Shown piece after piece: positions 33,393 through 42,459 of a stretch of DNA of 48,264 nucleotides. Both the position numbers and the translations under genes were made by a program. The DNA is from Gammaproteobacteria bacterium (GTDB lineage: Bacteria; Pseudomonadota; Gammaproteobacteria; Steroidobacterales; Steroidobacteraceae). Position 1 is the stretch's first letter. Each line of letters opens with the position of its first letter. The stretch spans positions 1 through 48,264 of the forward strand of contig JANYAD010000208.1 of assembly GCA_025355165.1 (NCBI GenBank), read 5' to 3'. The notes beneath the pieces were generated by a model. The model was given only the letters and a program-made list of their open reading frames with translations, was not told the DNA's origin and did no database searches.

Positions 33393-33719
33393 GTGAATGT
33401 CTTTGGTTTCGTTGTGGTTTGACAAGCATTCTAAGCAATGTTGCAATTTTCGCGAACTTAAGCTGCTTAGGCCCAGATCTGACGGAACCTACGCCGAATC
33501 CAGAGGTGCGGTCATGAAACATGTATTTCATGCCTGCATTTGGCCTCGGCAAGGCGGGACACTGCAAGATGCGCCGGCAGGCAAACAATCGGCAGCGGGC
33601 CGAATACGGGCGGATCACAATTCACTCGAGCTCACAGTGGCGGATCTGGGTCTATGGGAGTGGCCAGGCAGCGTGACAGGTCGAACACGTAGCTATTAGG
33701 CAGGTTGATTCGACTGGCG
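33393..33719. other. Intergenic region, nothing recognised
   Basis: About 330 bases between the esterase start and the NnrU stop. Short frames on the plus strand have no motif or leader. The esterase promoter should lie at the left end but I cannot place convincing boxes. Confidence 0.4.
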
Positions 33720-34409
33720 TTATAACCACTTCCAGATGCCCGCAGCGATTCCTGCGAGCGGCCTGTGCGCGTAAGTTGCGGCAAGCCAGATGAGCAGGCC
33801 CCCCGCGATGGTGTGGGCGCCGAATTGACCCAAGTGCGCCTTCCCTTTGATGATAGCGGCAAACGGCCAATAGCTCGTTTTCCCTTCCCAGGCGGGCCAC
33901 ATCTGCGGTTGCAACTTCTCCTTTTTGCGATCCTGCAACGTTGCGCCGACCAAGGCGAGCAAAATTACTGCTGCTGCCAAAACGATGTTTGCTGCGACTG
34001 GATAGACCAGGATATGGCACGCGCCCCATAGCGCGAAACCCCACATCATTGGGTGGCGCGTCACCGCGAAAACGCCGCGCGCGGTCTCCGGAGACACCTT
34101 GGCTCCTGCGGACGGCAGCGCGGGGTTACTCACCAGCGATCCCATGAATAGGATCGACGCAAGCAGCATGATTAGCGTCACCAAAATCCACAGCGCATTG
34201 CTGACCGGCCAGATAGGCGCTGAGGCGGGAACTGCTCGATAGGCTACGACCATCCAGACCAGGGTAACTATCGCAATAAGGGAGTAAACAATCAGAAACA
34301 CCCGTTCACCTGCCGCATTGACAATAGGCGCGCGCAGCGGATGCGATAAGAGAAAATGCGTGCCGACGAAGGCAACGGCGGACAACAAAAGGGGAGCAAT
34401 ACCCGTCAT
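33720..34409 (-). CDS. nnrU: NnrU family membrane protein
   Basis: A 229-residue integral membrane protein from ATG 34409, with AGGA upstream. It has the NnrU layout: an N-terminal FVGTHFLLSHPLR helix with conserved His, five or six transmembrane helices, the VTRHPMMWGFALWGACH signature with histidines that could bind heme or another metal, and the AWEGKTSYWPFAAI segment near the end. NnrU was first linked to nitrite/nitric oxide reductase expression in denitrifiers, and related proteins include isoprenylcysteine-methyltransferase-like folds. No denitrification gene is nearby, so the name should not be read as a function here. Confidence 0.85.
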   Translation of the reverse strand: MTGIAPLLLSAVAFVGTHFLLSHPLRAPIVNAAGERVFLIVYSLIAIVTLVWMVVAYRAVPASAPIWPVSNALWILVTLIMLLASILFMGSLVSNPALPSAGAKVSPETARGVFAVTRHPMMWGFALWGACHILVYPVAANIVLAAAVILLALVGATLQDRKKEKLQPQMWPAWEGKTSYWPFAAIIKGKAHLGQFGAHTIAGGLLIWLAATYAHRPLAGIAAGIWKWL

Positions 34410-34608
34410 TGAGGATCCTATGAACGTCGCAGCTCCACTCAAATTAACACACGCTGGGGTTTACGCACGGCGAGGGCCGCGGCGGCAAGAATATTTGATA
34501 ATAGGCCGCTCGATCTCCCACACCTGACGCTGCCCCTCTCCCCTGTAGCGTGTCACTGGCTCCCCGATGACACCCCCGTACAGATACCTGTGCGTTGAGC
34601 AATTGAGA

Positions 34609-34638
34609 GTGACCGATCTACCAAAACCTGTATATAAT
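34609..34638 (+). promoter_or_regulatory. Predicted sigma-70 promoter of the DNA repair operon
   Basis: A perfect -10 hexamer TATAAT occupies 34633-34638 and GTGACC at 34609-34614 is a fair -35 with an 18-base spacer. The expected transcription start, about seven bases after the -10, falls at 34645, which is the A of the start codon of the radical SAM gene. This predicts a leaderless mRNA. Confidence 0.6.
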
Positions 34639-34643
34639 TACAG
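34628..34643 (+). promoter_or_regulatory. LexA operator (SOS box)
   Basis: CTGT (34628-34631), an all-A/T 8-base centre, and ACAG (34640-34643) form a perfect CTGT-N8-ACAG LexA box of the gamma/betaproteobacterial type. It completely covers the -10 element and ends one base before the start codon, the classical position for SOS repression. It indicates that the downstream repair genes are induced by DNA damage. No lexA or recA gene is in the window. Confidence 0.85.
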
Positions 34644-34644
34644 T

Positions 34645-35859
34645 ATGGAGGTGGAGCGCAAACTTGCAATTTTAGCCGATGCGGCGAAGTACGATGCGTC
34701 TTGCGCGAGCAGTGGCGCCCCGAAGCGATACGCATCGCCCGGCAAGGGCATGGGTTCCACCACAGGGATGGGCATTTGCCACAGTTATACGCCGGATGGC
34801 CGCTGCGTTTCCCTACTTAAAATATTGCTGACCAATTTTTGCGTGTACGACTGCGTTTACTGCGTGAATCGACGTTCCAGCGATGTTCCGCGGGCGCGGT
34901 TCAATGTCGAAGAGGTGGTAAATCTGACGCTATCGTTTTATCGACGCAATTACATCGAAGGTCTTTTTCTGAGCTCCGGGATCATTCGTTCTGCGGACTA
35001 CACCATGGAGCAGCTGATCGAGGTAGCGCGCAAGTTGCGACAGGAACACCAGTTTGCCGGGTATATTCACTTGAAGACCATTCCTGAGGCGAGCGGTGAG
35101 TTGATTGAAACAGCAGGGCGGTATGCCGACCGATTGAGCGTAAATATTGAGCTGCCCAGCAGCGAGGCACTTAAAAGCCTAGCGCCCGAGAAATCCGTTC
35201 AGTCCATCAAGAAATCCATGGCCTCGATACGCCTTAAGGTTGACGAATCAAAGGCCGGCGGGAAAGGCGCGCCGCAATTTGCGCCCGCAGGACAAAGCAC
35301 TCAGATGATTATCGGCGCGGAGCCGAGTTCGGATATCGAAATTCTCAGCACCGCAGTCACTCTGTACAGCTCCTATAATTTGAGGCGAGTGTATTATTCG
35401 GCATTCAGTCCGATTCCCCACTCGTCCTCGCGCCTGCCAAATCGTTCTCCCCCGCTGATGCGCGAGCACCGGCTCTACCAAGCGGATTGGTTACTGCGCT
35501 TCTATGGATTTTCAGTGACTGAATTGGCTCATTCTCTGCCGAGCGGTGATTTAAATCTTTCCCTCGACCCCAAAACTGCGTGGGCGCTTGCGAATCGAGC
35601 TCGATTTCCGATCGATGTCAATACGGAGGCGCGCGAAGAGCTTTTGCGGGTGCCGGGTCTCGGCGTTCGTGTCATCGGGCGCATCTTGTCCTCGCGACGC
35701 TATCGGCGGCTAAGATGGCAAGATTTGAAATCGCTCGGCGCCACCTTAAATCGAGCGCGTCATTTTATCGTTGCTGCCGACTATTCACCCAAATCCGAAA
35801 TTTCCGCTGATCGACTGAATAGACAGATTTCGCAGGATAGCCAACAGTGTCTTTTTTAG
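34645..35859 (+). CDS. Putative DNA modification/repair radical SAM protein
   Basis: A 404-residue protein of the radical SAM family that accompanies UdgX-type proteins in bacteria. The start at 34645 agrees with the family N-terminus (RKLAILADAAKYDASCASSG). The Fe-S cluster motif is CVYDCVYC (C-x3-C-x2-C) within LLTNFCVYDCVYCVNRRSSD. The C-terminal third has a helix-hairpin-helix DNA-binding segment (LLRVPGLGVRVIGRILSSRR). The radical chemistry and DNA target are not established. It is first in the repair operon, directly behind the LexA box, and no ribosome-binding site is possible if transcription starts at the ATG. The next gene begins 17 bases after its stop. Confidence 0.9.
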   Translation: MEVERKLAILADAAKYDASCASSGAPKRYASPGKGMGSTTGMGICHSYTPDGRCVSLLKILLTNFCVYDCVYCVNRRSSDVPRARFNVEEVVNLTLSFYRRNYIEGLFLSSGIIRSADYTMEQLIEVARKLRQEHQFAGYIHLKTIPEASGELIETAGRYADRLSVNIELPSSEALKSLAPEKSVQSIKKSMASIRLKVDESKAGGKGAPQFAPAGQSTQMIIGAEPSSDIEILSTAVTLYSSYNLRRVYYSAFSPIPHSSSRLPNRSPPLMREHRLYQADWLLRFYGFSVTELAHSLPSGDLNLSLDPKTAWALANRARFPIDVNTEAREELLRVPGLGVRVIGRILSSRRYRRLRWQDLKSLGATLNRARHFIVAADYSPKSEISADRLNRQISQDSQQCLF

Positions 35860-35876
35860 CGAACGAGCGCTCAAAA

Positions 35877-37292
35877 ATGACAATTGCTCACAGCGAGGGG
35901 TTCACATTCGACTCCTGGCGCGGAGCGGTCCGGCCGTGGCTCGCAGCGGGTCATAAGGCAGAAGGGCTGGTGTGGCAGGACGGATCAAACCAAATCAAGG
36001 CCGCATCGGCGGATTGCGAGCCTAATTGCGTCCAACCCGCGGTGGGCAGGTTACGTCTGCCGCGTGTGCTCATGTCGTTGTTACAAAATTTAGCGTGTTT
36101 TCGCCATCCGTCGCGCTGGGAATTCATGTATCGCCTCGCGTGGCGTGTGCTTTACGAGAATCCTCGCCTGCTTGACGATCCGGCCGACCCCGATGTGGCG
36201 AATGCCGTTACAATGGATCGAGCGGTGCGGCGCGATCTTCACAAGATGCATGCCTTTGTGCGCTTTCGCGAGAGTGCTGGGGATGACGGTACTGTCTGCT
36301 ATTTCGCTTGGTTCGAGCCGCAACATGAAATTTTGCGTCCAGGCGCGGTTTTTTTCGCGAACCGATTTCCGAACATGTGCTGGACGATTGCGACGCCGGA
36401 TGGCGCTGCCGCCTGGGACACCAAGGCCATAGACTTTTTTGCTCCTCGGGCGCTGGCTGAGCGGCCGCGTGAGGATATCAATGAACATTTATGGCGGACT
36501 TATTACCGCTCCATATGCAATGTGGCGCGGATCAACCCGAGCGCGATGCAGCGCGAGATGCCCAAGCATTACTGGAATAATCTACCGGAGGCGACCGAGA
36601 TCGCAAGCCTGTTGCGCGACGGTGCGGCCCGTTTTGCCGCTCGTCAAAAACAGGGCGATCACGAAAATTTCACCGCAGCAAAATCCTTGCAGCGCTCATT
36701 GGCGCAGGCACAGGTCCCGGCCGCAGGCATTCAGTTGTGTCGCGCGTGCGATCTGTGGAAGCATGCAACGCAGGCGGTGGAGGGCGAGGGGCCGAAATCT
36801 GCACGAATCATGCTGGTCGGCGAGCAGCCAGGCGATGAAGAGGATTTGCGTGGCAGGCCGTTCATCGGTCCGGCGGGAAAGGTGTTGGACGAGGCATTTC
36901 AGGCTGCGGGTCTTAAGCGAGGCGAGATCTACCTTACCAATGCGGTCAAACATTTCAAATGGGAACCCCGCGGCAAGCGGCGCTTGCACAAGCGTCCGGG
37001 CGTCGGAGAGATTCGCGCCTGCAACGTGTGGTTGCTAAACGAAATCGAAGCCGTGAAGCCGGCGGTTATCGTCGCCCTCGGAGCGAGTGCGCTTACTGCG
37101 TTGCTCGGCTCCGCTAAAACAGTCGAAACGGCGCGCGCAATGGATTTGAATCTTCCGTCAGGCGTGCCGCTCGTTGCGTCTTACCATCCTTCCAGTATTT
37201 TGCGGGCGGATGCCGAACGTAGTGCGATATTAAGAGAGGCGCTTGTCGGAGATTTGAGGAAAGCGTCGAGCCTGCTTGCACCCCACGGCTGA
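35877..37292 (+). CDS. DUF4130-UdgX fusion: uracil-DNA glycosylase superfamily protein
   Basis: A 471-residue two-domain protein (ATG 35877; a GTG at 35847 overlaps the preceding gene). The N-terminal half (to about residue 270) is DUF4130, ending in PKHYWNNLPEA. The C-terminal half is a family 4-related uracil-DNA glycosylase: an Fe-S Cys pair in LCRACDLWKHATQ, motif A as GEQPGDEED, and motif B as SYHPSSILR. Between them is the UdgX-specific loop KRRLHKRPG, whose His attaches covalently to the abasic site in UdgX. The fusion matches the TIGR03914/TIGR03915 pair that accompanies the radical SAM protein. It should capture or excise uracil from DNA under SOS control. Confidence 0.92.
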   Translation: MTIAHSEGFTFDSWRGAVRPWLAAGHKAEGLVWQDGSNQIKAASADCEPNCVQPAVGRLRLPRVLMSLLQNLACFRHPSRWEFMYRLAWRVLYENPRLLDDPADPDVANAVTMDRAVRRDLHKMHAFVRFRESAGDDGTVCYFAWFEPQHEILRPGAVFFANRFPNMCWTIATPDGAAAWDTKAIDFFAPRALAERPREDINEHLWRTYYRSICNVARINPSAMQREMPKHYWNNLPEATEIASLLRDGAARFAARQKQGDHENFTAAKSLQRSLAQAQVPAAGIQLCRACDLWKHATQAVEGEGPKSARIMLVGEQPGDEEDLRGRPFIGPAGKVLDEAFQAAGLKRGEIYLTNAVKHFKWEPRGKRRLHKRPGVGEIRACNVWLLNEIEAVKPAVIVALGASALTALLGSAKTVETARAMDLNLPSGVPLVASYHPSSILRADAERSAILREALVGDLRKASSLLAPHG

Positions 37293-37410
37293 GCGGGAAT
37301 TGCAGTATCGCCAGTCGCCCGATCCCGCGTCGTCTTGTACCTACTTGAATTGCAGCCCCAATGCACTGGCCACTTAGAGAACATCGCCGCAATGTACCGC
37401 ATGGTCAACA

Positions 37411-38409
37411 ATGAATGAGTTCGAGGATTTGGTAACAGCGACGCGGCGGGGGCTGTTCTGTAAAGCCGGGGACTTCTATATAGATCCCTGGTTGCCGGTC
37501 GAAACCGCTGTCATCACGCATGCGCATGGGGATCATCTGCGAGGCGGCAGCGCGCGCTACATTTGCACTGACGCTGGCGAAGCGGTAACCCGGCAGCGGC
37601 TGACCGCCGATGCACGGGTTGAAACGATGGCCTACGGCGAGTCGCGCAGTGTCGGTGACGTGAGGATTTCATTGCACCCCGCAGGCCATATTCTGGGTTC
37701 TGCGCAGGTACGCATTGAGCGCGATGGCGTCGTCTGGGTCGTCTCGGGTGATTACAAGCGGGACGCCGATCCCACTTGTGCGCCGTTTGAAGTCGTCCCC
37801 TGCGAGACGTTCATCAGCGAAGCCACCTTCGCGCTGCCTGCGTACCGCTGGCCTGAAACACAGCTGGTAGCGCGCGAGATTTTTGACTGGTGGCAAGCCA
37901 ATAAGCGCGCCGGATTGGCGAGCATCCTATATGCCTACGCGCTCGGTAAAGCCCAACGCGTATTGGCTGAATTGACCCGCTTTACCAGCGAGCCCGTGTA
38001 TGTGCACGGCGCGGTGGCTACTATCGTCAATGCGTACCGCCAATGCGGGGTCGAGATGTTGCCCACGCTGCCTGCGACCGTTGCAGCGAAAGCCGATTAT
38101 GCCGGCGCATTGATAATGGCGCCGCCCAGCGCGGCAGGTTCTAGCTGGGTGCGGCGCTTCGGCGAGGCCAGCTCGGGCTTTTGTTCGGGTTGGATGCGGG
38201 TGCGCGGCGATCGTCGCCGCCGCGGATACGATCGCGGATTCGTTCTTTCCGATCATGCAGACTGGCCGAGCTTGTTGCGTACGATTCGAGAAACGTGTGC
38301 TCATCGGGTGCTGTTGACTCATGGATACACCGATGCCTTGTGCCGTTTCTTTCAGGAGCAAGGCGTGGCGGCAACCGCGCTTCGAACCGAGTACGGTGGC
38401 GAGGAGTAA
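37411..38409 (+). CDS. Ligase-associated DNA exonuclease (metallo-beta-lactamase/beta-CASP fold)
   Basis: A 332-residue nuclease of the mRNA-3'-end-processing/SNM1-like metallo-beta-lactamase family, the version found in front of ATP-dependent DNA ligases. The zinc site is ITHAHGDHLRGG (HxHxDH) near residue 38, with PAGHILGSAQV, then the Asp in VVSGDYKRDAD, and a C-terminal LSDHADW and LTHGYTD. ATG 37411 follows a gap of 118 bases after the UdgX gene, the largest in the operon, so an internal promoter is possible. The last base of its TAA is the first base of the ligase ATG. Confidence 0.92.
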   Translation: MNEFEDLVTATRRGLFCKAGDFYIDPWLPVETAVITHAHGDHLRGGSARYICTDAGEAVTRQRLTADARVETMAYGESRSVGDVRISLHPAGHILGSAQVRIERDGVVWVVSGDYKRDADPTCAPFEVVPCETFISEATFALPAYRWPETQLVAREIFDWWQANKRAGLASILYAYALGKAQRVLAELTRFTSEPVYVHGAVATIVNAYRQCGVEMLPTLPATVAAKADYAGALIMAPPSAAGSSWVRRFGEASSGFCSGWMRVRGDRRRRGYDRGFVLSDHADWPSLLRTIRETCAHRVLLTHGYTDALCRFFQEQGVAATALRTEYGGEE

Positions 38410-40007
38410 TGCGCGAGTTCGCTGCGCTGTTTGAGAGTCTCGATACGACCAACTCGACCCGCTTGAAAATTGACGCGATGGTCGAGTACTTTCGCACTGC
38501 GAAAGCGGTTGATGCCGCATGGGCCGTTTATGTCCTCGTGGGTCGACGCGTGAAGCAAAGCGTGGGGCCGGCTTTACTACGGGCGTGGCTGCGGGAAGAG
38601 GCGCAACTGCCCCCTTGGCTGGTAGAGGAGACGTACGCATCAATAGGTGACCTAGCCGAGACAATTGCGTTATTGGTGGCCCCGGAAGGCGCCTCGGCAA
38701 TGCGTGCAACCGCTCCACAGATATCGTTGGCCGATTGGTTCCACCAGCGAATTTTGCCCTTAACGGGTTTGCCGAGCGAGGAGCAGCGCCGACGGATCGT
38801 CAGTTGGTGGCATGAATTACCCTACCGTGAGTGCTTCCTGGTGACCAAGCTGTTGACGGGATCGTTACGGGTCGGGGTGTCTCGGGCACTTGTGACACGC
38901 GCTCTGGCGGAGCTTTTCGGGCATTCTCGCGCACTCGTTGAGCGTGCGCTCATCGGAGCATGGCAGCCCAGCGCGGATTTTTGGATTGCGCTCGCGCAGA
39001 ATGAGAGCAGCACGTTGGCGAGCCATCCCTATCCATTTTATCTGGCTTCGCCCATCGAGGCGGTTGAATCCTTGGGCGCGCGGGGAGAGTGGCTTGCGGA
39101 GTGGAAGTGGGACGGCATTCGCGGCCAAATCGTGCGCAGAGGCGCTGAATGCACGCTATGGTCCCGGGGCGAGGAAATTATTACTGACCGCTTTCCAGAA
39201 ATCATCGCTGCGGCAAGCGCCATTGAATCGGGCACCGTGCTCGACGGCGAAATTCTGGCCTGGGGGGAGAATGGCGTGCTGCCATTCGCTGAGCTGCAGA
39301 AACGCATCGGCAGGCGCACCCTCTCGTCGCGCATCTTGAAAGATATCCCCGTCCGCTTCGTTGCCTATGATTTGTTGGAGTGGCAGGGAGAGGATTGGCG
39401 GCCGAGGTCTTTGCAGGAACGCAGGACTCAGCTGCAAAAACTCCTCAGCCCGCAAACGGTGATTGTGTTGTCGCCCGCTATCGATGCGCCATCGTGGGAC
39501 TCGCTCGCGGCAGAGCGCGACACGGCTCGATCTCGAGGCGTCGAAGGCTTGATGCTGAAGAACTGGCAATCCGTGTATGGCACCGGGCGGCAGCGCGGCG
39601 GCTGGTGGAAGTGGAAAATAGATCCCTTCGTGTTCGACGGTGTGCTGTTGTACGCCGCCCCCGGCCACGGACGCCGCTCGAACTTATACACCGACTACAC
39701 CTTCGGCGTATGGGCCGGCGAGATATTGGTGCCCGTCGCCAAGGCCTATTCGGGACTCACTGATGAGGAAATCCGCCGACTAGATAAATGGATACGTGCC
39801 CATACGCGCGAGAAATTTGGGATGGTACGAAGTGTGGAGTCCGCCCATGTATTCGAACTCGCCTTCGAAGGCATCGCGCGCTCCCCGCGTCATAAGTCGG
39901 GTATTGCCCTGCGATTTCCGCGCATCAAGCAATGGCGGTCGGATAAGCGCCCTCAAGAGGCCGACACGCTGGCCAACTTGCAGTCGATGCTCCCGACGCA
40001 ACGTTAG
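38409..40007 (+). CDS. ATP-dependent DNA ligase (ligase-associated repair cluster)
   Basis: A 532-residue ATP-dependent DNA ligase. The start ATG shares one base with the previous stop (TAATG). The N-terminal helical DNA-binding domain occupies about residues 1-190. Motif I is EWKWDGIRGQ with the adenylated K233, followed by SRGEEIITDRFPE (motif Ia/III region), TVLDGEILAW and VEGLMLKNW, and motif V as WWKWKIDP. The C-terminal OB fold is present. Such enzymes seal nicks with ATP and are distinct from the replicative NAD-dependent LigA. In this family the ligase is co-transcribed with exonuclease, helicase and phosphoesterase, implying a combined end-processing role in DNA damage. The next gene starts one base after its stop. 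Confidence 0.94.
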   Translation: MREFAALFESLDTTNSTRLKIDAMVEYFRTAKAVDAAWAVYVLVGRRVKQSVGPALLRAWLREEAQLPPWLVEETYASIGDLAETIALLVAPEGASAMRATAPQISLADWFHQRILPLTGLPSEEQRRRIVSWWHELPYRECFLVTKLLTGSLRVGVSRALVTRALAELFGHSRALVERALIGAWQPSADFWIALAQNESSTLASHPYPFYLASPIEAVESLGARGEWLAEWKWDGIRGQIVRRGAECTLWSRGEEIITDRFPEIIAAASAIESGTVLDGEILAWGENGVLPFAELQKRIGRRTLSSRILKDIPVRFVAYDLLEWQGEDWRPRSLQERRTQLQKLLSPQTVIVLSPAIDAPSWDSLAAERDTARSRGVEGLMLKNWQSVYGTGRQRGGWWKWKIDPFVFDGVLLYAAPGHGRRSNLYTDYTFGVWAGEILVPVAKAYSGLTDEEIRRLDKWIRAHTREKFGMVRSVESAHVFELAFEGIARSPRHKSGIALRFPRIKQWRSDKRPQEADTLANLQSMLPTQR

Positions 40008-40008
40008 C

Positions 40009-42459
40009 ATGCACGCACAGACGAAGCTGCGCCTCGATAGGGCGCGGCGATGGTTTGCCGAGCAGGGTCGTACTCCATTTGATTTTCAAGAGCAGATGTG
40101 GCGTGCGTATTGGCGCGGCGATTCTGGGCTGCTTAACGCGGGAACCGGCACAGGCAAGACGCATGCGGCGTGGTTCGGCCCGCTGCTGGAATCGGAACCG
40201 CAAGTAACGCCCGCCGGAATTCACGTCGTATGGGTGACACCGCTGCGCGCCTTGGCGCGGGATTTGGTGCTCGCGTTGCGCGAACCGTTGGCGAGTCTTC
40301 ATTCGACGTGGCGGGTGGAGGAAAGAACTGGCGACACCTCTTCGGCGCTGCGCGCGCGACAAATTGCCAAGCCCCCACAGGCGCTAGTGACGACGCCGGA
40401 GAGTCTGTCAGTGATGCTGAGCCGCCCCGACATGCTTGCGGCGCTCAGCAGGGTACGCGTACTGATTGTCGATGAATGGCACGAGTTCCTCGGAACGAAG
40501 CGGGGAGTGCAGTTGGAGCTGGTGGCTGCGCGGCTCCGAACGCTGTCACCATCGCTGTGCATTTGGGGCATGTCCGCGACGCTGCCCGATTTACCGGCGG
40601 CAATGCGGACACTGCTCGGACCGTCTCGTGCCGGCACGCTGATCCGCGCTTCGCAGCCAAAGCATTACGATATTGCGGCCAGTATCCCGTCTGCGATCGC
40701 CCGGTTCCCTTGGGCAGGCCACCTCGGACTTTCGATGTTGCCGGAAGTCTTGTCGCGGATAGAAGCCGCAGGTACCACGCTGATTTTCACCAACACGCGC
40801 TCGCAGGCTGAATTATGGTTTCAGGCCATCATAACGGCCCGACTCGATTGGCTGACCAGCACCGCCCTGCATCACGGATCGATCGACATCAAGATTCGAC
40901 GCCGTGTCGAGGAGGGGCTAAAAGATGGCAGCTTGAAGTGCGTGGTGTGCACCTCGTCGCTCGATTTAGGCGTTGACTTTCCCCCCGTCGATCAAGTGTT
41001 GCAGATCGGCAGCCCGAAAGGTGTCGCGAGACTCCTGCAACGCGCCGGACGAAGTGGTCATCAACCGGGGCAAGTCAGCCGCGTGACCATCGTGCCGACC
41101 CACGCCTTTGAGCTTTTGGAATGCGCAGCCGCAAGAGTGGCGGCGACTGCCTTGCAACTCGAGCCGCGTGTCGGCTTGCGCCTCTCACTTGACGTTCTCG
41201 CGCAGCATTTAGTGACGCTCGCCGCCGGCGGGGGATTCGACCAGGCCGAGGTCTTGCTAGCCGTGCGCGCTACGCATGCTTTCGAAGAGTTGACGCAGGA
41301 CCAATGGCAATGGACGCTGGATTTTATAACGCGCGGCGGTGCCGCCCTACAAGGCTACCCCAAATTTCGCCGCGTCGTGCTGGCCGAGTCGCGCCACGTG
41401 ATCGCCGCAGAGGATATCGCCCGCCGGCATCGGCGCGCCATCGGCACCATCAGCAGCAATGCGTCGATGTCGGTAAAGTGGCTGAAGGGCGGGACACTGG
41501 GATTTATCGACGAATCCTTTGTCGGCCGCCTCCGTCCCGGCGACGTCTTTGTGTTTGCGGGGCGGTCAGTGAAATTGGCACGAGTCCGCGATTCCGTGGC
41601 CTATGTACGTCTGTCCTCAAAAACAAACCGATATGTGCCGCGCTGGCAGGGCGCACGATTGCCGATTTCCACGACCTTGGGATTCGGTGTCCTCGATCTG
41701 TTGGATGACTATGCCGCAGTGGGACCGTCCTCCGAGCAGCCCGAAGTGCGTGCTCTTGAACCCTTGTTGCGCGTGCAAAGCCAATGGTCGGCAATACCAG
41801 GTCGCGATGAGCTCCTGGTGGAATGCTACGAAACGCGCGAAGGTTTTCACTTGATGATGTATCCCTTCGCTGGACGCATCTTGAATGAAGGTGTGGCATC
41901 GCTGGCCGCCAGTCGCTTGGCGCGCGAGTCTCCGCGGACCTTCTCGATCACCAGCACTGAATATGGATTTGAGTTGTTGTGCGAAGAATCCTTCGTAGTC
42001 GAAGAATCGACCTTGCGGCGTATCCTGAGTGTGGACGCTCTGCTGCCCGATTTGCTGATCAGTATCAATCTGACGGATTTGGCCCGCCGGCAATTTCGCG
42101 ATATTGCCCAAATAGCAGGTCTCGTCGATTCGGGTACCCCGGGTAAACGAAAATCTGCGAAGCAATTGCAAGTATCGAGTGGCCTTATGTTTGATGTGCT
42201 CGAGCGGTACGATGTAAACAATTTGCTGCTCGATCAAGCGCGGCAGGAGGTTCTGGAAGCGCAGCTCGACTTCAGGGAGTTACGTAAGCTGCTGGTCCGC
42301 TTAGGGCGGTTGCGCATCAGCGTGCAGCGGCCACGCCGACTATCACCGTTTGGCTTTCCGATATGGGCGGATCGATTGCAAACTCAGACACTGTCGACGG
42401 AATCGTGGCGGATGCGGATAGAAAGAGAAGCCAGGCGTCTGGAGAAATTGGCGACATGA
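40009..42459 (+). CDS. Ligase-associated DEXH-box helicase (Lhr-like)
   Basis: An 816-residue superfamily 2 helicase. Walker A is NAGTGTGKTHAAW, motif II VDEWHEF (DEWH), motif III GMSATLPDL, motif IV-V TSSLDLGVDFPPV, and motif VI LLQRAGRSGHQPG. The order and length match the Lhr-like helicase that accompanies bacterial ATP-dependent ligases, shorter than full Lhr because it lacks the C-terminal extension. It should translocate 3'-5' on DNA. Start ATG 40009 is one base after the ligase stop, and the PdeM start overlaps its stop (ATGA). It is the longest gene of the repair operon. Inhibition or damage phenotypes have not been assigned for this host. Confidence 0.93.
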   Translation: MHAQTKLRLDRARRWFAEQGRTPFDFQEQMWRAYWRGDSGLLNAGTGTGKTHAAWFGPLLESEPQVTPAGIHVVWVTPLRALARDLVLALREPLASLHSTWRVEERTGDTSSALRARQIAKPPQALVTTPESLSVMLSRPDMLAALSRVRVLIVDEWHEFLGTKRGVQLELVAARLRTLSPSLCIWGMSATLPDLPAAMRTLLGPSRAGTLIRASQPKHYDIAASIPSAIARFPWAGHLGLSMLPEVLSRIEAAGTTLIFTNTRSQAELWFQAIITARLDWLTSTALHHGSIDIKIRRRVEEGLKDGSLKCVVCTSSLDLGVDFPPVDQVLQIGSPKGVARLLQRAGRSGHQPGQVSRVTIVPTHAFELLECAAARVAATALQLEPRVGLRLSLDVLAQHLVTLAAGGGFDQAEVLLAVRATHAFEELTQDQWQWTLDFITRGGAALQGYPKFRRVVLAESRHVIAAEDIARRHRRAIGTISSNASMSVKWLKGGTLGFIDESFVGRLRPGDVFVFAGRSVKLARVRDSVAYVRLSSKTNRYVPRWQGARLPISTTLGFGVLDLLDDYAAVGPSSEQPEVRALEPLLRVQSQWSAIPGRDELLVECYETREGFHLMMYPFAGRILNEGVASLAASRLARESPRTFSITSTEYGFELLCEESFVVEESTLRRILSVDALLPDLLISINLTDLARRQFRDIAQIAGLVDSGTPGKRKSAKQLQVSSGLMFDVLERYDVNNLLLDQARQEVLEAQLDFRELRKLLVRLGRLRISVQRPRRLSPFGFPIWADRLQTQTLSTESWRMRIEREARRLEKLAT

